56,878 bases of DNA from Leucobacter sp. Ag1 (GTDB lineage Bacteria; Actinomycetota; Actinomycetes; Actinomycetales; Microbacteriaceae). The stretch lies in contig NZ_LAYO01000088.1 in assembly GCF_000980875.1 (NCBI RefSeq), positions 1-56,878 on the forward strand, given 5' to 3'. The position numbers and the translations under genes are program-made. The notes beneath the pieces are model-generated. The model saw only the letters and a list, made by a program, of their open reading frames with translations, was not told the origin of the DNA and searched no databases. This document shows, piece after piece, positions 18,732-26,782 of this stretch; within the stretch, counting starts at the first letter, position 1, and the number at the start of each line of letters is the position of its first letter.

Positions 18732-20183
18732 ATGACCAGCACCCCATCGGCAAACGTCGGAGTGGTGGGCCTCGCGGTCATGGGAGCCAACCTCGCGCGC
18801 AACCTCGCCAGCCGCGAGGGCAACCGCGTCGCGGTCTACAACCGCTCCCCCGAGCGCACCCGTACCCTCGTCTCCGCGCACCCGGAGGCCGGTTTCGTCG
18901 CGACCGAGAGCGTCGCCGACTTCGCCGCCGCGCTGACCCGGCCCCGCACCGCCATCATCATGGTGCAGGCGGGCAAGGCCACCGACGCGGTCATCTCCGA
19001 GCTGGCCGACGCCTTCGAGCCCGGCGACATCATCATCGACGGCGGCAACGCCCAGTACACCGACACGATCCGCCGCGAGCTCGAGCTCCGCCAGCGCGGT
19101 CTGCACTTCGTCGGTGCCGGCATCTCGGGCGGCGAGGAGGGCGCGCTCAACGGACCGAGCATCATGCCGGGCGGATCCGCCGAGTCCTACGAGACCGTCG
19201 GCCCGATCTTCAGGTCCATCGCGGCACGCGCCGAGGAGGACGGCGAGCCCTGCGTCACGCACGTCGGAACCGATGGCGCGGGCCACTTCGTGAAGATGGT
19301 GCACAACGGCATCGAGTACGCCGACATGCAGCTCATCGCAGAGGCATTCGACCTGCTGCGCCGCGGCGCCGGCTTCGAGCCCGCGGAGATCGCCGAGATC
19401 TTCGCCGAGTGGAACACGGGCGAGCTCGAGAGCTACCTCATCGAGATCACCGCCGAGGTGCTGCGTCAGGTCGACGCCCGCACCGGGCGCCCCTTCGTCG
19501 ACGTCGTGCTCGACCAGGCCGGCCAGAAGGGCACCGGCACCTGGACCGTGCAGGCCGCGCTCTCCCTCGGCACCCCGATCAGCGGGATCGCCGAGGCCGT
19601 CTTCGCCCGCGGCCTGTCGTCGCACCCCGAGCAGCGCCTCGCGGGCGCGCACCTCGAGGGCCCCGGCTCCCCCATCGCGCTCGAGGATCGCGACGCGTTC
19701 GTCGAGGACGTTCGCCAGGCGCTCTACGCGTCGAAGATCATCGCCTACTCGCAGGGCTTCGACGTGATCCGCACGGCGGCGTCCCAGTACGGCTGGCACA
19801 TCGACAGCGGTGCGGTCGCCAAGATCTGGCGCGCCGGCTGCATCATCCGCGCTCGGTTCCTCGGACGCATCGCCGAGGCCTACCAGGCGGATCCGTCGCT
19901 CGTCTCGCTCGTCACCGCCCCCTTCTTCTCGGAAGCGGCCGGGCGTGCGCAGCAGGCGTGGCGTCGGGTGGTCTCGACGGCAGCGCTCTCGGGCGTTCCG
20001 GCGCCGGGCTTCTCGTCGTCGCTCGCCTACTACGACGCGCTCCGCGCTCCGCGTCTGCCCGCGTCGCTGATCCAGGCCCAGCGCGATTTCTTCGGGGCGC
20101 ACACCTACCGCCGCATCGACGGCCCCGGGGTGTTCCACACCGAGTGGTCGGGCGACCGCAGCGAGACGCAGACCGGCGAGTGA
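18732..20183 (+). CDS. gnd: 6-Phosphogluconate dehydrogenase (decarboxylating)
   Basis: Oxidises 6-phosphogluconate to ribulose 5-phosphate and CO2 with NADP+, in the pentose phosphate pathway. The 483 residues match the long dimeric family. Features: Rossmann fold VVGLAVMGANLARN, substrate loop GAGISGGEEGALNGPSIMPG, catalytic lysine in GHFVKMVHNGIEY, and the C-terminal QRDFFGAHTYRRID. The ATG at 18732 has GGAG at 9 nt; an in-frame ATG at 18717 would add five residues (MEIQK) and lacks a ribosome site, but cannot be excluded. Confidence 0.95.
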   Translation: MTSTPSANVGVVGLAVMGANLARNLASREGNRVAVYNRSPERTRTLVSAHPEAGFVATESVADFAAALTRPRTAIIMVQAGKATDAVISELADAFEPGDIIIDGGNAQYTDTIRRELELRQRGLHFVGAGISGGEEGALNGPSIMPGGSAESYETVGPIFRSIAARAEEDGEPCVTHVGTDGAGHFVKMVHNGIEYADMQLIAEAFDLLRRGAGFEPAEIAEIFAEWNTGELESYLIEITAEVLRQVDARTGRPFVDVVLDQAGQKGTGTWTVQAALSLGTPISGIAEAVFARGLSSHPEQRLAGAHLEGPGSPIALEDRDAFVEDVRQALYASKIIAYSQGFDVIRTAASQYGWHIDSGAVAKIWRAGCIIRARFLGRIAEAYQADPSLVSLVTAPFFSEAAGRAQQAWRRVVSTAALSGVPAPGFSSSLAYYDALRAPRLPASLIQAQRDFFGAHTYRRIDGPGVFHTEWSGDRSETQTGE

Positions 20184-20189
20184 GGCTCG

Positions 20190-20225
20190 GATCCGGCGGA
20201 GCACAGTGACGTCCTCCGCCGGATC
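20190..20225. terminator. Bidirectional hairpin between gnd and the coiled-coil gene
   Basis: Perfect 11-bp stem GATCCGGCGGA/TCCGCCGGATC with a 14-nt loop, between convergent stops at 20183 and 20238. Confidence 0.55.
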
Positions 20226-20237
20226 GGCCGGCGCCCG

Positions 20238-20549
20238 TCAGTCCTTCGGGAAGATCCGCTTCGCGATGGTCTGCACATCGCGGTCGATGTCGTCGACGCG
20301 CGTCTCGACCCTGCCGACGCGCTGGTCGAGGTGCTCCAGCCGCCGGTCGACCTGATCGAAGCGCCGGTCGACCTGATCGAACTGCCGGTCGACGTTCGAG
20401 AAGCGCTCGGCCATCAGCTCGCGCACGGATTCCATCTGCACCGTGACGGTCTTCGACATCGCGCGCATCGTCTGCGCGCTGAAGCCGACGATCGCCGTCA
20501 GCGCCGTCAGCAGTCCGGCGGCGAGAGTCCAGAGCTGGGGTTCGGTCAT
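20238..20549 (-). CDS. Small membrane-anchored coiled-coil protein
   Basis: A 103-residue protein not assigned to a family. One N-terminal membrane segment (LAAGLLTALTAIVGFSAQ, about residues 8-27) is followed by a long parallel-type coiled coil with an exact seven-residue repeat, QFDQVDR-RFDQVDR-RLEHLDQ (about residues 56-76), then VETRVDDIDRDV. GAGGAGG at 5 nt supports the ATG at 20547-20549. The layout resembles small phage-type or DUF1640-like coiled-coil proteins, but no phage gene is near. The DNA behind the repeat is itself a 21-bp tandem repeat. Confidence 0.75.
   Translation of the reverse strand: MTEPQLWTLAAGLLTALTAIVGFSAQTMRAMSKTVTVQMESVRELMAERFSNVDRQFDQVDRRFDQVDRRLEHLDQRVGRVETRVDDIDRDVQTIAKRIFPKD
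20341..20399. repeat. 21-bp tandem repeat inside the coiled-coil gene
   Basis: Two exact 21-bp units (20341-20361, 20362-20382) and a partial third encode the heptads of the small coiled-coil protein. Such units can expand or contract by whole heptads without frameshift. Confidence 0.8.
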
Positions 20550-20650
20550 GCGTTCCTCCTCGGTTCGATGGGTACGCAGCCAGCATGTCAGGTGTGTGCT
20601 CTGAGCTGTCAAGCGATCGGGCTTGAATGCGCGCAATACCGTCCCGAAAA

Positions 20651-20694
20651 CGCAGAACGGGCCGGAACCCTCGCGGGTTCCGGCCCGTTCTGCG
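20651..20694 (-). terminator. Strong Rho-independent terminator of the glmU-prs operon
   Basis: A perfect 20-bp stem (CGCAGAACGG... to ...CCGTTCTGCG) closed by the tetraloop TCGC at 20671-20674. On the minus strand it is followed by TTTT (20647-20650). It lies 10 nt after the prs stop. Confidence 0.9.
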
Positions 20695-20704
20695 TTCGGG
20701 GCGC

Positions 20705-21682
20705 TTAGGCGGCGCCCTCGAACATGCTCGTCACCGAGCCGTCCTCGAACACCTCGTGGATCGCCTGCGCGAGCAGCGGGGCGATCGACACGACGGTGAG
20801 CTTCTCGAAGCGCTTCTCCTCGGGGATGGGGAGCGTGTCGGTCACGACGACCTGATCGATGAAGTCCTGCGACAGGTATTCGGCGGCCTTGCCCGAGAAG
20901 ATCGGGTGCGTGCAGGCGATGGTCACGCCGCGCGCGCCGTTCTTCTTGAGCGCCTCGGCGGCCTTGGCGATGGTCCCGCCCGTGTCGATCATGTCGTCGA
21001 CCACGACGCACCAGCGATCCTTCACGTCGCCGACGATCTCGTGCACCGACACCTGGTTCGGCACCAGCGGGTCGCGGCGCTTGTGGATGATCGCGAGCGG
21101 CGCGTCGAGCTTGTCGCTCCACACGTCGGCGACGCGCACGCGGCCCATGTCGGGCGAGACGACGGTGAGGTCGTCGCGGTTGATGGTCTTGCGGAAGTGA
21201 TCGAGCAGCACCGGCATCGCGAACAGGTGATCGACGGGGCCGTCGAAGAAGCCCTGGATCTGCGGGGCGTGCAGGTCGATGGTCATGATGCGGTTCGCGC
21301 CGGCGGCCTTGAACAGGTCGGCGACGAGGCGGGCCGAGATCGGCTCGCGGCCGCGGCCCTTCTTGTCCTGGCGCGAGTACGGATAGAAGGGGGCGACGAC
21401 GGTGATCCGCTTCGCCGAGGCGCGCTTGAGCGCGTCGACCATGATGAGCTGCTCCATGAGCCACTCGTTGATGGGGTTGGTGTGCGACTGGATGACGAAG
21501 GCGTCGCAACCGCGAACGCTCTCATCGAATCGCGCGTAGAGCTCGCCGTTGGCGAAGGTGCGCGCGTCGGTCGGGACGAGACTCGCCCCGAGCTCCGCGG
21601 CGACCGCTTCGGCGAGTTCCGGGTGCGCCCGCCCGGAGACGAGGACGAGCTTCTTCTGCCCCGCCATCTCGATCGCGCTCAT
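20705..21682 (-). CDS. prs: Ribose-phosphate pyrophosphokinase
   Basis: Makes PRPP from ribose 5-phosphate and ATP for nucleotide, His and Trp synthesis. The 325 residues are normal for class I enzymes. Motifs: the flexible-loop/ATP region YSRQDKKGRGREPIS, metal-binding IDLHAPQIQGFF, and the PRPP-binding loop VVDDMIDTGGTIAKA. The ATG overlaps the glmU stop as ATGA (21679-21682), so the genes are translationally coupled. Confidence 0.96.
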   Translation of the reverse strand: MSAIEMAGQKKLVLVSGRAHPELAEAVAAELGASLVPTDARTFANGELYARFDESVRGCDAFVIQSHTNPINEWLMEQLIMVDALKRASAKRITVVAPFYPYSRQDKKGRGREPISARLVADLFKAAGANRIMTIDLHAPQIQGFFDGPVDHLFAMPVLLDHFRKTINRDDLTVVSPDMGRVRVADVWSDKLDAPLAIIHKRRDPLVPNQVSVHEIVGDVKDRWCVVVDDMIDTGGTIAKAAEALKKNGARGVTIACTHPIFSGKAAEYLSQDFIDQVVVTDTLPIPEEKRFEKLTVVSIAPLLAQAIHEVFEDGSVTSMFEGAA

Positions 21683-23109
21683 GCCTGCTGTTCCCCGTTC
21701 TTTTCAGCCGCTGCTGCGGTGTTCGTGCCTGGGCGATGCTCCGCCACCCAGCCTTCGATGTTGCGTTGCGGCGCCACGGTCATGGCAAGCGAGCCCGAGG
21801 GCACGTTCTTGCGGATCAGAGCGCCGGCCGCCGTGTAGACGCCGTCCTCAATCGTAACCGGAGCGATGAGCACGTTCTTCGATCCGATGCGCACCGCGTC
21901 GCCCACGACGGTCTGGTGCTTGTTCACACCGTCGTAGTTCGCCACGATGGTTCCCGCCCCCACGTTGGTCTCGCGACCGATGGTCGCGTCGCCCACGTAG
22001 CTCAGGTGCGGCACCTTGCTCGCCTCGCCGATCTTCGCGTTCTTCGTCTCGACGAACGCTCCGATCTTGCCCTTCGCACCGAGCTCGGTGCCGGGGCGGA
22101 CGAAGGAGTAGGGCCCGACCTCGACGCCCGCGCCGAAGACGGCGAGCGTGGCCTCGCTGCGGCGGATCCGGGCGCCTTCGCCCACCTCGCAGTCGACCAG
22201 GGTCGTGTCGGGGCCGACGATCGCGCCCGTCGCGATCGAGGTTGCTCCGCGCAGGAAGGTGCCCGGCAGGATCTCGACGTCGGGCTCGATCGAGACGTTC
22301 GCATCGATCCAGGTGGTCGCCGGGTCCTGGATCGTGACGCCGGCGCGCTGGTGCGCGCGCACGATGCGGCGGTTCATCTCGACGCCGGCGTCGGACAGCT
22401 GCGCCCGGTCGTTGACCCCGGCGATGAGCCAGGGGTCGTCGGTCGCGACCGCCTCGACCGCGCCGCCCTCGGAGAGGATCGCCGCTGCTGCGTCGGTCAG
22501 GTACTTCTCGCCCTGCGCGTTGTTCGTGTCGATGCCGGCGAGCGCCCGCTCGAGCGCGCGGCGCGCGAAGACGTAGATGCCGCCGTTGATCTCGGTGATG
22601 CGCCGCTGCGCCTCGTCGGCGTCCTTCTCCTCGACGATGCCCGTGACGAGCCCGTCGGCGCCGCGCAGGATCCGGCCGAGCCCCGTCGGGTTCTCGTAGA
22701 TGGCCGAGAGCAGGGTCATCGAGCGGCCGTCGCCGACGTGGCCGTCGACCAGGCGCTGCAGGGTGGGCACGTCGATCAGCGGGACGTCGCCCGAGAGCAC
22801 CACGATCGAGCCGTCGAAGTCGGCGGGCAGCGCCTCGACCGCCTGCTCGACCGCGCGGCCCGTGCCGGGGATCGCGTCCTGGTCGACGATGCGGGTGTGC
22901 GGCGCGTGATCCAGGATCGCCGCGGCGACGCGCTCGCGCTCGTGCCGCACCACCGCGACCACCGTCTGCGGATCGAGCCCCGCCGCGGTGTCGAGCACGT
23001 GGGCGATGAGCGAGCGGCCGCCGATCGGGTGCAGCACCTTCGGGGTCGCGGACTTCATGCGAGTGCCCTGCCCCGCCGCGAGGATGACGACTGCGAGTTG
23101 GTTAGTCAT
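21679..23109 (-). CDS. glmU: Bifunctional N-acetylglucosamine-1-phosphate uridyltransferase/glucosamine-1-phosphate acetyltransferase
   Basis: Makes UDP-N-acetylglucosamine for peptidoglycan. Residues 1-230 are the pyrophosphorylase (VILAAGQGTRMKS, VVLSGDVPLIDVPTL, INGGIYVFARRAL). From about residue 255 a left-handed beta helix carries hexapeptide repeats (IEPDVEILPGTFLRGATSI) and the acetyltransferase site (GAFVETKNAKIGEASKVPHL, GVNKHQTVVGD). At 476 residues it is full length with a short tail. AGGAGG lies 11 nt before the ATG. First gene of the glmU-prs operon. Confidence 0.96.
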   Translation of the reverse strand: MTNQLAVVILAAGQGTRMKSATPKVLHPIGGRSLIAHVLDTAAGLDPQTVVAVVRHERERVAAAILDHAPHTRIVDQDAIPGTGRAVEQAVEALPADFDGSIVVLSGDVPLIDVPTLQRLVDGHVGDGRSMTLLSAIYENPTGLGRILRGADGLVTGIVEEKDADEAQRRITEINGGIYVFARRALERALAGIDTNNAQGEKYLTDAAAAILSEGGAVEAVATDDPWLIAGVNDRAQLSDAGVEMNRRIVRAHQRAGVTIQDPATTWIDANVSIEPDVEILPGTFLRGATSIATGAIVGPDTTLVDCEVGEGARIRRSEATLAVFGAGVEVGPYSFVRPGTELGAKGKIGAFVETKNAKIGEASKVPHLSYVGDATIGRETNVGAGTIVANYDGVNKHQTVVGDAVRIGSKNVLIAPVTIEDGVYTAAGALIRKNVPSGSLAMTVAPQRNIEGWVAEHRPGTNTAAAAEKNGEQQA

Positions 23110-23139
23110 GAGATGGGTGGCCTCCTGATCGAATCACCG

Positions 23140-23211
23140 CTCCGCCCCAAGGATTCGAACCTTGACCTCACAGCTCCAAAGGCTGTCGTGCTGCCATTAC
23201 ACCAAGGCGGA
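23140..23211 (-). tRNA. tRNA-Gln (anticodon UUG)
   Basis: A 72-nt minus-strand cloverleaf: acceptor TCCGCCT/GGGCGGA (last pair T-G), anticodon stem ACAGC/GCTGT around CTTTGGA giving anticodon UUG, short variable loop, T arm CAAGG-TTCGAAT-CCTTG, discriminator G. CCA is not encoded. It lies 30 nt upstream of glmU and on the same strand. Confidence 0.95.
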
Positions 23212-23290
23212 ACGTGCCGTGCGGCACCCCTCGATTCTGTCAGATGCGGCGACGCCCCGCGGACGGCCGGGCGCACGGGCTCCGCACCGC

Positions 23291-23302
23291 GATAATGGAT
23301 CC
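23291..23302 (+). promoter_or_regulatory. -10 element and leaderless start of MarR gene 1
   Basis: GATAAT at 23291-23296 lies 6 nt before the ATG at 23303; no Shine-Dalgarno site is present in the gap GGATCC. Confidence 0.5.
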
Positions 23303-23848
23303 ATGAAGCAACAGGACGAGGTCGACCGCATCCTCGGCGAGTGGCAGTCGGCGCGCCCCGATCTGGATCTCGCCCCGCTGGCCGTCTTCTCGCGGATGAC
23401 GCGCATCACCAAGCACTTGGATCGCGCCCGCGCGCACGCTTTCGAGCGGTCCGGGCTCGCCTCCTGGGAGTTCGACGTGCTCGCCGTGCTGCGGCGCAGC
23501 GGCGCCCCGTACCGGCAGAGCCCGAAGCTGCTCGTGCAGCACACGATGGTGTCGAGCGGCACCATGACGAACCGCATCGACCGGCTCGAGGAGCGCGGCC
23601 TGGTGCGCCGGCTCACCGACCCGAACGACGGTCGCGGCGTGCTCGTCGAGATGACCGCGCAGGGGCAGACCCTGGTCGACGCGGCGATGACCCGGCTGAG
23701 CGACGCCGAGGAACAGCTGCTCGGGGGCGTGCCGCGCGCGGAGCGGGATCGGCTCGCGACGCTGCTGCGCCGGCTCGCGCTCAGCGTCGACCGCTTCGGG
23801 CCGATCGCGGCGGGCGGCGAGGCGGATCCGGCGCGCGACGCGGTCTGA
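23303..23848 (+). CDS. MarR-family transcriptional regulator
   Basis: A 181-residue winged-helix repressor-type protein. The helix-turn-helix and wing are visible as LLVQHTMVSSGTMTNRIDRLEERGLVRR and LTDPNDGRGVLVEMTAQG (about residues 73-120). It is clearly paralogous to the second MarR protein at 55768-56268: both open with VDRIL.xW...RPDLD and share EFDVLAxLRRxGAPY. That second gene is divergent from an EamA transporter; this one has no divergent partner, only a tRNA upstream, so its target is unclear. Confidence 0.9.
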   Translation: MKQQDEVDRILGEWQSARPDLDLAPLAVFSRMTRITKHLDRARAHAFERSGLASWEFDVLAVLRRSGAPYRQSPKLLVQHTMVSSGTMTNRIDRLEERGLVRRLTDPNDGRGVLVEMTAQGQTLVDAAMTRLSDAEEQLLGGVPRAERDRLATLLRRLALSVDRFGPIAAGGEADPARDAV

Positions 23849-23905
23849 CGGAGCCACGAACCGCGGTCCCGCCGGCGACAGCCGGTTCCGCCGGCAGATG
23901 ACGAC

Positions 23906-23940
23906 GGGGCCGGTGCCGGGAACTCCCGAGCACCGGCCCC
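23906..23940. terminator. Bidirectional terminator between MarR gene 1 and the FG-GAP gene
   Basis: Stem GGGGCCGGTGC/GCACCGGCCCC extended by CGGG/CCCG over one bulged A with loop AACT. It lies 12 nt from the FG-GAP stop at 23953 and 57 nt from the MarR stop. Confidence 0.7.
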
Positions 23941-23952
23941 GCGTCCTTCGGC

Positions 23953-26718
23953 CTACTTGACCCGCTGAGTGGTCGACGCCGACTTCGCGCTCACATTCGC
24001 ATTCCCGAGGAACGTCGCGGTCACCTTCGTGTTCGCCGTCAGCGCTTTCGGAGCCTGCACCGAGACGACGCCCCGGTTAGCGGCGGCGATGGAGACGGTC
24101 CGCTTCGATGCGCCGAACGCGACGACGACCTTGCCCGAGGGGAAGGTTCCGTTGTCCAGCTTGCCGATCGTGATCACGGCGGAGGGCCGCGACTTCTTCT
24201 TCGCGGCCTTGGTCACGACCGTCATCTTCGAGACCGATGCCTTCACGACGGCGATCGACTGGCTTGCGGTCCGCTTGGCGGAATCCGCGAAGACGTCGTC
24301 CCCGAGGAACTGCGCCGAGACGCGATAGCCGCCGACGTTCAGTCGAGGCAGCACGAGCGTTGCCGCGCCGTTCCGCTGCACCTTGGCCGTGCCGAGCTCA
24401 CGGCTCCCGGCCGAGAACAGCACGGTTCCCTCGGTCGCGCCGGAGACCTGCACCGTCACCGTGGATCGCACCCCGTACACGACTCGGGAATGGCTCGGCC
24501 GCACCGCACCGAGGTACACGGGAACCGGCGAGACTGTGACGCGCTTGGCCTTCGAGGCCGCCGGCGCGAAGCGATCGTCGCCCAGGTACTTCGCGGTCAG
24601 CAGGAAACTCGCCGTCTGTTCCGGCACGTAATCGAGCGTGGCCGTGCCGTCCTCGATGGCGGCGGTGCCGATCCGGGTGCTCCCGGCGAAGAACGCCACC
24701 TCGCCGGTCGCTCCCGAAGTCACCGACGCGGTGAACTCGAGTTCGTCGCGCACCGCGCCCGTCCTATCTCCGCCGAGCGTCGTCTTCGCCGCGAGCTTCG
24801 CGATGTCGACGGCGCGTTCCGCGGACGAGGAATGGAACGCGCCGTCCGGATCCGCGAACTTCGCGCCGAACGTACGGGATCCGCCCACGGCGAAGGACTC
24901 GGCCGCGCAGATCGCGGTTCCGCCCGACACCGGAACGGCACCGCACCCGGGGATCGCCGTCCCGTCGAGCGTGAATGCCACGTTTCCGGCGACCGTGCCC
25001 GCGCCGGCCCGGGCGGTGACTCGCGCGGTCAACGTCCCTCCGGACGCGACCGATGCCTCTCCGGCCTCGAGCGAGAGCTTGGTGACGGCCTCGCCGATCA
25101 GGAACACCGAGGCGTAGTCGGTTCCGTTGGCTCCGCCGACGATGTCGGGGACGCCGTTCCCGTCGAAGTCCGCCGTGCTGCCGACCGCCCGGCCGAGCTG
25201 GGCGCCGGCGACCGCGCCGTCGATGCGGAATCCCTCGGCCGATGCGAGCGAGCCCGCTCGCAGGGTGCCGTTGAAACCGGGGGCGCCGTACACGGCGTAG
25301 ATCGCCCCGGCGTTGGATCCGCCCGAGTCATGCCCCCAGGCGCCGATGATCACCTCGGGGACGCCGTCGCCCGAGATATCCCCGATACCGGCGACCGACC
25401 AGCCGAACTTGTCTCCGTCGGCCGCGCCGTCGATCCAGTACCCGCGCGCGACCCGGTCGGCAGCGCAGGTCCCCGTGGTGTTCGGGGCGCTGTCGGAGCA
25501 GCTGTACACGGCCCCCTCGGCAGCGCCCGGCGCCGTGAACACCGTCTGGGTGGACGCGGAGCCGTAGACGACTGCGGCACCGCCTGCGCGCGGCCCGGTG
25601 GAGGCGTTGGGAACGCCGTCGCCGCCGACGATGAAGTCGGCGAGGCCGTCGCCGTTCAGGTCGCCGAGCTTCGAGACGGACGTGCCGAGCCGGTCGCGGC
25701 CCCGCTGCCCGCCGAAGACCGCGAATCCGTGTCCGCCGAGAGCCCCGACGTCGATGTGCTGCCGTTCCTTGGAGCCGAAGATCGCGTACGCAGCACCGGC
25801 CACGGGCGCGGCAGCTCCCCACGGGGTCGCGCCATAGCTGCCGATCACGAGATCGGCGAGGCCGTCGCCGTTCACGTCGCCGACGTCGTCGGCCGAGATG
25901 AGCTGTCCCCCGCTGCCGTCGATCGTCTGCAGAACCCGTCCGGCCGCCGCTTCACCGGCGACGTCGATCGTGTTCACGTTCCGCGAGCCGGCGATCACCC
26001 AGACCCGTCCGATGTTGCTGAGCGCCGGCGCACCGGTCGCCGGGTTCGCGGGGCGGTCGTAGAGGTTGTCGACGATCGCGAAGTCGGCGAGGCCGTCGCC
26101 GTTCACGTCGCCGAGGCCGGTGACGGCGTAGCCGAAGTTGGCGCTCCCTCCCGGTGCGCGGTTCTCGGCGACGGCGTCCGAATTGGTGACCTCGAAGCCT
26201 CGTGTTCCGAGGGCGTCGACGTCGACGGGCTCGAAGTCGCGGGCGCCGAGCACGACCCAGACACGTTGGGTGCGGTTGGATCCGACCAGCACGTCGTCGA
26301 TCCCGTCCCCGTTCACATCGTTCGCGCAGGAGACGCTCATTCCTGCGAAGGCGTTGCCGGTGTTCGGGCCGTCGATCCGGATCGCGCCGACGGCCTCGCC
26401 GGTGCCGACAGGACCGGCGACGGGGGCGGCTCCGCCGAGCAGCACGTATGCGGCGCCGGCGTTCGCGGTCGTCCCCCGCTTCCACCACCAGTCGCCGACC
26501 AGGGCATCGGCGATGCCGTCCCCGTTGACGTCGCACGACGTCCGGCCGACGGCCGCGCCGAAGTCGCCGCCGGCCTCTCCGGTCCAGCGCAGTTCGGATA
26601 CGGCCGGCGCCTTCGACGCGGGTTCCGTTGCCGAAGCGGGGGTCGCGACGAGCGCCGATCCGATGATCAGCGCGGCGGCGCTGAAACACGCTCCCGCCTT
26701 CGTCAGTGTTCTTTCCAC
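23953..26718 (-). CDS. Secreted FG-GAP (integrin-like) beta-propeller protein with Ig-like tail
   Basis: A 921-residue exported protein. A Sec signal peptide ends near ATPASA (residue about 31). Seven FG-GAP repeats follow, each with a calcium-binding loop: CDVNGDGIAD, NDVNGDGIDD, DVNGDGLAD twice, DLNGDGLAD, DISGDGVPE and DFDGNGVPD; seven repeats predict a closed seven-bladed propeller (residues about 45-500). The rest is about four Ig-like units (for example GEVAFFAGSTRIGTA, GTVLFSAGSRELGTA), ending without an LPxTG motif or anchor. The GTG start has AGAGGA at 5 nt. It is downstream of the His-rich secreted protein, 64 nt apart, and probably shares its iron-box promoter. The role is unknown; binding or adhesion is the likely type of function. 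Confidence 0.88.
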   Translation of the reverse strand: MERTLTKAGACFSAAALIIGSALVATPASATEPASKAPAVSELRWTGEAGGDFGAAVGRTSCDVNGDGIADALVGDWWWKRGTTANAGAAYVLLGGAAPVAGPVGTGEAVGAIRIDGPNTGNAFAGMSVSCANDVNGDGIDDVLVGSNRTQRVWVVLGARDFEPVDVDALGTRGFEVTNSDAVAENRAPGGSANFGYAVTGLGDVNGDGLADFAIVDNLYDRPANPATGAPALSNIGRVWVIAGSRNVNTIDVAGEAAAGRVLQTIDGSGGQLISADDVGDVNGDGLADLVIGSYGATPWGAAAPVAGAAYAIFGSKERQHIDVGALGGHGFAVFGGQRGRDRLGTSVSKLGDLNGDGLADFIVGGDGVPNASTGPRAGGAAVVYGSASTQTVFTAPGAAEGAVYSCSDSAPNTTGTCAADRVARGYWIDGAADGDKFGWSVAGIGDISGDGVPEVIIGAWGHDSGGSNAGAIYAVYGAPGFNGTLRAGSLASAEGFRIDGAVAGAQLGRAVGSTADFDGNGVPDIVGGANGTDYASVFLIGEAVTKLSLEAGEASVASGGTLTARVTARAGAGTVAGNVAFTLDGTAIPGCGAVPVSGGTAICAAESFAVGGSRTFGAKFADPDGAFHSSSAERAVDIAKLAAKTTLGGDRTGAVRDELEFTASVTSGATGEVAFFAGSTRIGTAAIEDGTATLDYVPEQTASFLLTAKYLGDDRFAPAASKAKRVTVSPVPVYLGAVRPSHSRVVYGVRSTVTVQVSGATEGTVLFSAGSRELGTAKVQRNGAATLVLPRLNVGGYRVSAQFLGDDVFADSAKRTASQSIAVVKASVSKMTVVTKAAKKKSRPSAVITIGKLDNGTFPSGKVVVAFGASKRTVSIAAANRGVVSVQAPKALTANTKVTATFLGNANVSAKSASTTQRVK

Positions 26719-26754
26719 AGTGGTCCTCTCGTAGTACTGGGGGTATGGCGCGCC

Positions 26755-26770
26755 GCGGCCCTCCGGCCGC
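26755..26770 (-). other. Intercistronic hairpin between the two secreted-protein genes
   Basis: GCGGCC-CTCC-GGCCGC, a compact 6-bp stem in the 64-nt gap. With no U-tract it would more likely set the relative mRNA levels of the two genes than terminate. Confidence 0.4.
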
Positions 26771-26782
26771 GCGCTGCGCGGT

